From Nocardia brasiliensis NBRC 14402 (lineage in GTDB: Bacteria > Actinomycetota > Actinomycetes > Mycobacteriales > Mycobacteriaceae): a stretch of DNA of 64,000 nt. The stretch covers positions 310,001 to 374,000 of the forward strand of contig NZ_BAFT02000110.1 in NCBI RefSeq assembly GCF_000308475.2, written 5' to 3'. The notes under the pieces are model-generated. The model was not told where the DNA came from and did not search any database. It saw only the letters and a program-made list of their open reading frames with translations. A program made the translations under genes and the position numbers. Of the stretch, positions 58,269 to 64,000 are shown piece after piece. Each line of letters opens with the position of its first letter. Positions within the stretch are counted from its first letter, which is position 1.

Positions 58269-59231
58269 TCAGCAGGTGCTGGGCGCGGGCCTGCCGGAGA
58301 AGCGGTCGGACAGGTAGGTCAGGGCGGCGGGGAGCCCGGCTGCCGCTTCGGTGCCGTGCTCACCGAGCGGATTCTCCACTCGCTGCACCGGAGTGCCTGC
58401 GGCGCAATATTTTTCGGCCAGTGACCGAGCGGAATCGACGGGGGCGAACTCGTCGTTGAGCGCGTGATAGATCAGCACCGGCGCGATGGGCGCGCCCGCC
58501 CGGAACAGCGGGCTGGTCGACCGGATGACCCGGCTCAGCTCGGCATTGTCGGTGAGCGAACCGGGCCAGGCCTCCAGCTGGGCGCGTTGCGCCTGGGCCG
58601 CGACCGCAGTGGCCTGCGCGCCGCCGGAGTAGCCCCACAGGCCGACCGGAGCGGCGGGGTCGACCGCCGCGGGCGGGAACGTCTTCGCGGCGCGTATGCC
58701 GTCCAGGACGCCGTGCGCGTAGCCGTCCGCGCCGGAGAAGTCGGAGTTCGGGCCTTGATAGTCCGGCACGACCACGGCCCAACCCTGTTGGAGCGCAATG
58801 CCTATCATCCCGGTCTCGCTGAACGAGTTGCTCGGACCGCCGCCGAGTCCGCCGCGCAACGCATAGGAGGGTGCGCATTTCGTGCCCACGCCGTCTTCGG
58901 CGACCTGGTACGACAGCAGTGGCCGAGGGCCGGCGCCGGGCCATTCCTGCTGTGGCACAAGGATCGTGGCGATGTATGCGCTGGGCTCGTTGCGATTGTC
59001 GACCGTCTTGTATTGCACCTGCCATGCGTCTGCGGCCAGCGGCTGGAAGTAGGACCGTGCGTCGATCGGCCGCGACGCGAGAATGGTGCCGTTGGGTAGG
59101 TCTGCAATGCCCGGCGGCACCGTGTAGAACGAATCTTGTTCCGGCAGTGGCACTGCCGTTGCCCAGCCTGCGCTCGTTGCTGTGACGTAAGCCGCGACGA
59201 CGGCAGCAGCCAGCAATCTTGATCCCCGCAC
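58269..59231 (-). CDS. secreted LIP-family lipase, shortened
   Basis: 320 residues with a signal peptide. The actinobacterial secretory lipase (LIP, PF03583-type) pattern is clear: 'TLVPQQEWPGAGPRPLLSYQVAEDG', 'VVVPDYQGPNSDFSGADGYAHGVLDGIRA', catalytic Ser in 'GLWGYSGGAQAT', Asp in 'YHALNDEFAPV', and His in 'NPLGEHGTEAA'. Family members are usually 380-440 residues; about 80-100 residues that normally form the lid between the Ser elbow and the Asp are missing, in frame. The enzyme could be folded but altered in substrate access, or inactive. GTG start. Confidence 0.8.
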   Translation of the reverse strand: MRGSRLLAAAVVAAYVTATSAGWATAVPLPEQDSFYTVPPGIADLPNGTILASRPIDARSYFQPLAADAWQVQYKTVDNRNEPSAYIATILVPQQEWPGAGPRPLLSYQVAEDGVGTKCAPSYALRGGLGGGPSNSFSETGMIGIALQQGWAVVVPDYQGPNSDFSGADGYAHGVLDGIRAAKTFPPAAVDPAAPVGLWGYSGGAQATAVAAQAQRAQLEAWPGSLTDNAELSRVIRSTSPLFRAGAPIAPVLIYHALNDEFAPVDSARSLAEKYCAAGTPVQRVENPLGEHGTEAAAGLPAALTYLSDRFSGRPAPSTC

Positions 59232-59328
59232 CGCGAATCCCTCCCCCTGGAACCTGTTCTAGTTCATGTGGTCGGGAAGCATAGTGCACTCGGCAGTCGC
59301 GAGGGTCGGCATGGCTCGCGCCGCACGT

Positions 59329-60324
59329 TCAGGCCCAGGGTAATTCGGCGCGGGTGCGCCAGAAAGTCTCGGGGGATTCGACCAGGACGGCCAGCTCGCT
59401 CAGGTCGTCGGCGCTGAGGTCGAGTTCGGCGGCGGTGAGATTGGAGGTCAGCTGGTCCCGGGTCGCGGCGCCGGACAGGACGATATCGGCCCAGGGTTGG
59501 GCGGCTGCCGCGGCCAGCGCCAGCGCGTCGGTGCCGGTGCCGAGACGGTCGGACACCGCGCGCAGGGCGGCGGTGCCGGGACCGGTGGCGTTGCGGCCGG
59601 CGAGGCGGCCGTTGGCCATGGCTTCCTTGACCACCACCAGCCATCCTGCCGAATGTGCTTCGGCCAGTGCGGGTCCCGCGGACGGGTCGAGCAGGTTCCA
59701 GGTGGACTGGACGGCGGCGAACAGTGGCTCACCGGTCACGGTGACCTCCAGCGCCGCGCGCACGGTCGCCGCCTGGGCGGGCCCGCTGGTCGACAGCCCG
59801 ACCCGGACCCCGGCCGCGGCCAGGTCCGCCAGTCGCGCGTGCAGCTCCCGGTCGGCCAGCGCGGGGCTGTCCGGAGTGACCGAATGGATCAGGTAGACAT
59901 CCAGGTGCTCGCCCAAAGCGGCTCGGGTTTCCCGGATTTGACGATCGAACACGGCGACCGTGTGTTCCTTGACCTCATGGGCCGAGACACCCGACGCCCG
60001 CCAGCCGGCGGTGTAGGTGTAGCCCCATTTGCTGCCGATGGTGGCCGCTGCCGCGACTTCCGGCCGCGCCGTCAGCCATTCGCCGACGAATTCCTCTGCG
60101 CGACCGTAGGAGCGGGCGGTATCGAAGTAGCGCACCCCGGCCGCCCACGCGGCATCGAGCAGCGCGTGTGTGCGGGTGCGCATCGCGTCCACCGTGCGCT
60201 CGGCGGGCAGGTCCAGTTCTCGTCCGAGCGTGATGTAGCCCGGGCGTCCCACCGCGGCCGTCCCCAGTCCATATCTGCTGATCGGCGCGTCGGTCGGGGA
60301 GCCGGGAGGGGAGGAGGCGGGCAT
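59329..60324 (-). CDS. aldo/keto reductase
   Basis: 331 residues of the AKR (beta/alpha)8 barrel. 'RYFDTARSYGRAEEFVGEWL' holds the catalytic Tyr and Asp, 'IGSKWGYTY' the Lys region (K in SKWG), and 'LDVYLIHSVTPDS' the His. 'NGRLAGRNA' and 'LSGAATRDQLTSNL' form the NADPH-binding C-terminal part. The ATG at 60324 follows GGAGG (GAGGAGG). It is 2 bases from the epoxide hydrolase stop, so they form a two-gene operon. Confidence 0.88.
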   Translation of the reverse strand: MPASSPPGSPTDAPISRYGLGTAAVGRPGYITLGRELDLPAERTVDAMRTRTHALLDAAWAAGVRYFDTARSYGRAEEFVGEWLTARPEVAAAATIGSKWGYTYTAGWRASGVSAHEVKEHTVAVFDRQIRETRAALGEHLDVYLIHSVTPDSPALADRELHARLADLAAAGVRVGLSTSGPAQAATVRAALEVTVTGEPLFAAVQSTWNLLDPSAGPALAEAHSAGWLVVVKEAMANGRLAGRNATGPGTAALRAVSDRLGTGTDALALAAAAAQPWADIVLSGAATRDQLTSNLTAAELDLSADDLSELAVLVESPETFWRTRAELPWA

Positions 60325-60326
60325 GA

Positions 60327-61544
60327 CTACAGCGTTGCACGGGGCAACTGCCGAGGTGTGCGGGCCTCCCCACCGCAGCGCTCGGTGTCCTGGCGGATCG
60401 CGCGGAAGGCGTTTCGTAGTTCGCTGACCAGCACGTTCGGGTGTTCCCACCCCGGGAAGTGCCCGCCGTATTCCATCTCGTGCCAACTGGTGAGGTTCCG
60501 GTAGCGGTGTTCCGCCCAGCGCCGGGCCACCGGGAACGGTTCGGCCGGGAACACTGTGCAGGCGGTGGGCACGAGAACCGGCTGGCCGTTCTGCTCGGCC
60601 GCGCTTCGCGCCGTCCACCGCAGGGCCTCCCAATACCAGCGAGCGGTGGCGGCTCCGGTGCCGGTGAACCAGTAGAGGGCGATGTCGTCCAGCTGCTGCG
60701 CAACGCTGACGCCGCCACCTGCTTCGGGTCGCGTGTCCGAAAAGGCGACCAAAGCTTCGCTCAGCCAAGCCGCGAGCCCGGCCGGCGAATCGAGCAGCGC
60801 GTAGCCGATCGTCTGCGGCAGCATGCCTTGGGCGATCACATGGGTGGGCCCGGTCATCATGAACCTGTCCCGCCGGGTGAGCATGGCCTGCTCCGCGGCG
60901 TCGGCCGTCGCGATGTCCTCGGGCGTCGGTGCCGCGATCGGCATCGTAAGATGTAGTGCGGCAACTCTTTCCGGTATCAGGCAGGCCAATTCGGTGCTGA
61001 CGAACGCGCCCCAGTCGCCACCGTGCGCCCCGAAGCGTTCGTACCCCAGCCGGGTCATCAGAGCCGTCCATGCGCGTGCGGTCCGGCCGGGATTCCAGCC
61101 GGTTTCCCGCGGCCGTTCGCTGAACCCGAAACCGGGCAGGGCCGGTACGACCACGTCGAAAGCGTCCGCGGCCGAACCGCCGTGCGCGACCGGATCGGTC
61201 AGCGGCCCGATCACGCTTTCGAACTCCAGCACCGAGCCCGGCCACCCGTGCGTCAGCACCAGCGGAAAAGCGCCGGCTTCCGGCGAACGCACATGCCAGA
61301 ACGCGATATTCAGTCCGTCCAGCCGAGTGCGGAAGTGCGGCAGCGCATTCCAGCGTTGTTCCAGCGCACGCCAATCGTGCTGCCGCCAGCCGTCCAGGAG
61401 CCGTTGCAATCGTGCCAACCCGATGCCCTGCGAACCGTCCGCCACCGTTTCCGCCTCGGGCAGTCGTACGCGGTCGAGACGCTCCCGCAAGTCCTGCAAC
61501 TCGCGCTCGGGAATGTGCACGGGAAACGGCTCGATTTCAGTCAC
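60327..61544 (-). CDS. epoxide hydrolase (EHN/alpha-beta)
   Basis: 405 residues. The N-terminal EHN domain (about 1-110) has 'FPVHIPERELQDLRERLDRVRLP' and 'W...LE..WN.LPHF'; the hydrolase core contains 'LTHGWPGSVLEFE' (oxyanion), the nucleophile Asp in 'GAHGGDWGAFVS', and His in 'EYGGHFPGWE'. The GTG at 61544 is preferred. Such enzymes add water to juvenile-hormone-like or other epoxides. Paired with the AKR, the operon could detoxify reactive lipid or aromatic epoxides and aldehydes. Confidence 0.9.
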   Translation of the reverse strand: MTEIEPFPVHIPERELQDLRERLDRVRLPEAETVADGSQGIGLARLQRLLDGWRQHDWRALEQRWNALPHFRTRLDGLNIAFWHVRSPEAGAFPLVLTHGWPGSVLEFESVIGPLTDPVAHGGSAADAFDVVVPALPGFGFSERPRETGWNPGRTARAWTALMTRLGYERFGAHGGDWGAFVSTELACLIPERVAALHLTMPIAAPTPEDIATADAAEQAMLTRRDRFMMTGPTHVIAQGMLPQTIGYALLDSPAGLAAWLSEALVAFSDTRPEAGGGVSVAQQLDDIALYWFTGTGAATARWYWEALRWTARSAAEQNGQPVLVPTACTVFPAEPFPVARRWAEHRYRNLTSWHEMEYGGHFPGWEHPNVLVSELRNAFRAIRQDTERCGGEARTPRQLPRATL

Positions 61545-61682
61545 GACCGCGATGCTAGGACGCAGCCTCCGCGTTGCTCGATACACAAAATTGCGCACTT
61601 CATGGAGAGAAACGTCACCGGCTGCCCGCTTGCCCCCGGTGCGCCGAGTTGCCATCGTGGAAGGCAGGTCCCGGCAGGGACC

Positions 61683-61724
61683 CCGGACGAGGGAGCCGTA
61701 CCCGGCGCGCGACAAGACGGCCTC
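61683..61724 (+). promoter_or_regulatory. guanidine-III riboswitch (ykkC-III)
   Basis: The leader of the SMR gene contains the class III guanidine riboswitch pseudoknot: CCGG (61683-61686) pairing with CCGG (61702-61705), the conserved ACGAGG loop (61687-61692), CCGTAC, and ACAAGACGG (61712-61720) whose ACGG pairs with CCGT. The pattern CCGGACGAGG...CCGTACCCGG...GACAAGACGG is the conserved core of this class. It ends just before GGAGG (61725-61729) and the ATG, suiting translational control by guanidinium. Identification by eye. Confidence 0.88.
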
Positions 61725-61735
61725 GGAGGCTCGTC

Positions 61736-62050
61736 ATGTCTTGGTTGATTCTCGTGTTGTCCGGCGTCTGTGAAGCGATCTGGGCCACCGCTCTGGGTAA
61801 ATCGGCCGGTTTCACCCGCCTGATCCCCACCCTCGTCTTCCTGCTCGCGCTCGCCGCCAGCATGGTCGGCCTGGCCTTCGCCATGCGCGACCTCCCGGTC
61901 GGCACCGCCTACGCCGTCTGGGTAGGCATCGGCGCCGTGCTCACCGTCGCCTACGCGATGACCACCGGCTCCGAACCGATCACCCTCCTCAAAGTCGTCT
62001 TTCTCCTCGGCATCATCGGCAGCGTGATCGGCTTGAAGTCGGTGCACTGA
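61736..62050 (+). CDS. gdx: SMR-family guanidinium exporter (Gdx/SugE-type)
   Basis: 104 residues, four transmembrane helices of the small multidrug resistance fold; a dual-topology homodimer is typical. The essential Glu lies at residue 13 ('LSGVCEAIWATALGKSAGF'), and 'LPVGTAYAVWVGIGAVLTV' is the conserved helix 3. Gdx members export guanidinium coupled to protons and are typically controlled by guanidine riboswitches; this one is preceded by a class III riboswitch, which fixes its function. ATG 61736 follows GGAGG directly. Confidence 0.93.
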   Translation: MSWLILVLSGVCEAIWATALGKSAGFTRLIPTLVFLLALAASMVGLAFAMRDLPVGTAYAVWVGIGAVLTVAYAMTTGSEPITLLKVVFLLGIIGSVIGLKSVH

Positions 62051-62278
62051 GCAGTGCCGGGTGACCAGCACGTCTGCTGGGTAAAGACGCACATCCGCGT
62101 CGAGTGGAGAGCCGCGCGGTCGTCCGATAGGGTCTGCCGTGGTGCGGCAGTCGGGGGCCGATCCTGCCGCCCGTTCGAGAAGATCTGCCAGCTACGGGCA
62201 CGGGCCCGGGCCGGTTGGGGGGAGATTCGCCACGAATCGCCGCACGGACCGGGCTGGCAGACGTACTAGGAGGTACTG

Positions 62279-62659
62279 ATGCCCTACGCGATCGTTGGAC
62301 TACTCACGTTGGCACTGTGGGTCTACTGCCTGATCGACATCATCACCTGTCCGGACGCGGGCATCCGTCATCTACCCAAGATGGGCTGGCTGATCGTCGT
62401 CATCCTCATCCCCACCGTCGGCGCGCTGCTCTGGCTCTTCGCGGGCCGCCCCGTGCACGAGGGCCGCCCACGCTCGACCACCGCGTACGCCGAGTACGAC
62501 CGTCCCGGCCGCCACGTCGCTCAGGACGCCGCCGCCGACGAAGCCTTCCTGCGCGGCCTGCGCGAGCGCGCCGAACAGCAGCGCGCCGAGGCCCGCCGCC
62601 AGGAAGCAGAGCGGCAGAGCGACCTGGACCGGCGCCGCGAACAGGGCGAACAGCTCTGA
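62279..62659 (+). CDS. PLDc_N-domain small membrane protein
   Basis: 126 residues. The first 60 residues are the PLDc_N-type module: two transmembrane helices with 'IVGLLTLALWVYCLIDIITC' and 'KMGWLIVVILIPTVGALLWLFAGRP', the second ending in the family's GRP. The rest is a charged helix rich in Glu, Gln, Arg and Ala ('RERAEQQRAEARRQEAERQ'), likely a coiled coil. AGGAGG precedes the ATG. Function unknown; often an envelope or cell-division-associated membrane protein. Confidence 0.85.
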   Translation: MPYAIVGLLTLALWVYCLIDIITCPDAGIRHLPKMGWLIVVILIPTVGALLWLFAGRPVHEGRPRSTTAYAEYDRPGRHVAQDAAADEAFLRGLRERAEQQRAEARRQEAERQSDLDRRREQGEQL

Positions 62660-63161
62660 TCGCTGCGTCGACGGCTCCATCGGTCTGCTCGGGTGCCGCG
62701 ACTGTAGATCAACTACGACGTTGTCCGCTTCGTCCTCGGCGGTCTGTGCCCGAGGCTTGGTGCAGCCGCGATCGAGGACGTTCGCGGCGTTGCGCAGCAA
62801 ACCTTGAAGGGCACGTCGCGATGTCTTTCCGTGTTCTGAAGGTGCCTTACGGTGGCACTGGACAGGACACGTCGGGGACAGGTGCGTGTCGCGGGGAACC
62901 TGCGCTGCCGTTCGTGGGTCCAACCCGATATGAGCGAAGAGGAGCGTTGTCGGTGGGTGCCGCCGAGCATGAGTAAGTCGGAATTGCGTGGGCGCAACGG
63001 TGATCGGCGCACGTGCACGGCAAAGGGCGCGTTGGTGGCGCGATATCGCCGTCGCAGAGATCCGGATGAGGGGAACGAGCCCGCGCATTGAGCCGTCGGC
63101 GGCAAGGTTCGCCGGCCCGGGTTGCGGTCTCTTGTTCGGCTCGTCAGCGTGCGTGACAACC
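62660..63161. other. intergenic region without a recognised gene
   Basis: About 500 bases between the PLDc_N gene and the right-edge kinase-hydrolase gene. Open frames exist on both strands, the best being a plus-strand frame from 62930 (MSEEERCRWVPPS...) to 63091, but its codon bias is poor (many low-GC codons) and no homology is recognised. It is recorded as unassigned. A composition shift relative to neighbours may indicate inserted or decayed DNA. Confidence 0.4.
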
Positions 63162-64000
63162 TCAGAGAACGAGGAGGGCGACCAGTAGGGCGGTGGCGGC
63201 GAGCACCGAGTAGGCCAGGTACAGCCCCCAGGGGCGGTGTTCGACAGGTGGTGTGGGGATACAGGTTTCGTGGATCGGGCGCTCTTCGAGGTGTGCGGTG
63301 AGGAACGGCAACCATCGGCTGTTCATGTGCCCGCGTTCGAAGTATTCGCTGTGCGCGAAGGTGAAATTCTCTTGTTGCAGTCGTGGGCATTGTGCGGTGA
63401 ACCCTTGCAGCCCGGAGGGTCCGGTTCCGGAGACGAACCAGTTGACGGCACGGGTCCACACGTCTTCGCTGCCGAATTCGTTTCGTACGGCTTGTACTTG
63501 GCCGCGTTCGATGAGCTGATCCCAGGGGAAGTTGGTCGGCAGAATGGATCCGCAGAGCAGTACTTTGCGGAATCGCAGGTAGGGGTAACGCAAGAGCGCG
63601 TTGCCGAGGATGTAGGTGCCGAAGCTGTGCGCGACGATCGATGGCGGTTCCTGGCTGCCGGTGCCGAATTCCTGCTGGTAGACCTGCCGGAACCAGCGCA
63701 CCTTGGACAGGCGCGCCCACGGCAGCAGAAAACGGAGCACGGAGAAGTATCCGAAATTCCACAGGTCGACGTGCGTGCCCAAGCCGGCTCGGCCCGCGAC
63801 CTCGGTGAAAGCGCGCTGCCAGGCGGCGTGCGTTCGAATCCCGTGCAGGGCAACAACTACGGGCCCCTGGATCGGAGGTTGCGAGGCCCGGCGCGAGAGC
63901 GGGGCGAGGCAGTCGTGCAACTCGCCGATACTGGTGAATCGATCTTTCGGGTTCTGGCACAGCCCGCGGATCAAGGCCGATCGCAGGCGTTCGGGCAGCT
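63162..64000 (-). CDS. Ser/Thr kinase-alpha/beta hydrolase fusion, partial (5' end off window)
   Basis: The visible C-terminal ~279 codons start inside the last helix of a Hanks-type kinase: 'LPERLRSALIRGLCQNPKDRFTSIGELHDCLAPL', with the conserved Arg of the kinase C-lobe (NPxDRF). A linker is followed by an alpha/beta hydrolase: 'VVVALHGIRTHAAWQRAF', elbow-like 'SIVAHSFGTYILGNALL', 'RKVLLCGSILPTNFPWDQL', and a His-rich end. The C-terminus has one transmembrane helix. The hydrolase resembles domain 2 of the protein at 56567. Kinase and hydrolase in one chain is unusual. Confidence 0.75.
   Translation of the reverse strand, partial: LPERLRSALIRGLCQNPKDRFTSIGELHDCLAPLSRRASQPPIQGPVVVALHGIRTHAAWQRAFTEVAGRAGLGTHVDLWNFGYFSVLRFLLPWARLSKVRWFRQVYQQEFGTGSQEPPSIVAHSFGTYILGNALLRYPYLRFRKVLLCGSILPTNFPWDQLIERGQVQAVRNEFGSEDVWTRAVNWFVSGTGPSGLQGFTAQCPRLQQENFTFAHSEYFERGHMNSRWLPFLTAHLEERPIHETCIPTPPVEHRPWGLYLAYSVLAATALLVALLVL

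Noticed and set aside
62852..63091. 79-codon plus-strand frame in the intergenic region
   Set aside because: Codon bias is unlike true genes nearby, no Shine-Dalgarno sequence and no homology; treated as noncoding.

Overview
The window is a 64 kb chromosomal segment from a high-GC actinomycete, most likely Nocardia or a close mycolic-acid-containing relative. The inference rests on very high G+C in third codon positions, many GTG starts, a DesA3-type acyl desaturase with its reductase, an EspC-like type VII secretion substrate, a decayed mycolic-acid-type cyclopropane synthase, deazaflavin/F420-type oxidoreductases, and several TetR and ANTAR regulators. No rRNA, tRNA, CRISPR array, intact insertion sequence or phage module was seen. 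Most of it reads as accessory core: lipid metabolism, secreted hydrolases, regulators and small membrane proteins.

Layout. 0-5 kb: DinB-like protein, a TetR/SnoaL-like divergent pair with a candidate operator, the 3' remnant of an acyl-CoA ligase, a Tat-exported amine oxidase, a deazaflavin nitroreductase-like protein and a second SnoaL-like protein. 4.7-8.2 kb: a TetR regulator divergent from a ferredoxin reductase / DesA3 desaturase / small protein operon, with an 18-bp inverted repeat at the operon promoter. 8-13 kb: DUF4254 protein, TetR regulator, secreted CocE-type hydrolase, DUF4389 membrane protein. 13-16 kb: a three-gene ABC-2 exporter. 16-18.7 kb: three overlapping genes headed by an EspC-like protein. 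19-24.5 kb: orphan NarI-like protein, NCS1 permease, a PAS-GGDEF-EAL cyclic-di-GMP enzyme and an S-adenosylmethionine methyltransferase.

24.5-32 kb: VanX-like D-Ala-D-Ala dipeptidase lipoprotein, PAS-ANTAR and ANTAR regulators, YdcF, NYN nuclease-like, SGNH hydrolase, DUF1460 amidase-like protein, a perfect Crp/GlxR-type palindrome, a doubly deleted cyclopropane synthase pseudogene and an EcsC protein. 32-40 kb: PhoD-like phosphatase, secreted M64 peptidase, secreted X-Pro dipeptidyl-peptidase, an LLM flavin oxidoreductase behind a textbook MerR-type 19-bp-spacer promoter, an MFS symporter and two very small proteins. 40-46.5 kb: GtrA protein divergent from a manganese catalase across an inverted repeat, ferritin-like protein, a second PAS-ANTAR gene overlapping an AraC regulator, a double-hotdog thioesterase and a GbsR/MarR-type regulator carrying an IS30-like HTH.

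46.7-58 kb: three alpha/beta hydrolases around a LysR regulator; a 31-codon membrane peptide, sigma factor and membrane protein in one overlapping operon; a PapA/condensation-type acyltransferase, an internally deleted diacylglycerol kinase-like gene and a 972-residue AfsR/SARP regulator. 56-64 kb: a tandem alpha/beta hydrolase, a shortened secretory lipase, an epoxide hydrolase/aldo-keto reductase pair, a guanidine-III riboswitch with a Gdx-type guanidinium exporter, a PLDc_N membrane protein and, running off the right edge, a protein whose visible part is the end of a Ser/Thr kinase domain fused to an alpha/beta hydrolase and a C-terminal membrane anchor.

The most interesting items are the kinase-hydrolase fusion and its tandem-hydrolase relative, the pair of PAS-ANTAR genes with the same leaderless promoter, the small coupled membrane ORF in front of the sigma factor, the EspC-like cassette without ESX machinery, and several well-defined operators (DesT/FabR-like, MerR, Crp/GlxR, Mn-catalase). 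At least four genes appear internally deleted or truncated, so this region has undergone small-scale decay.
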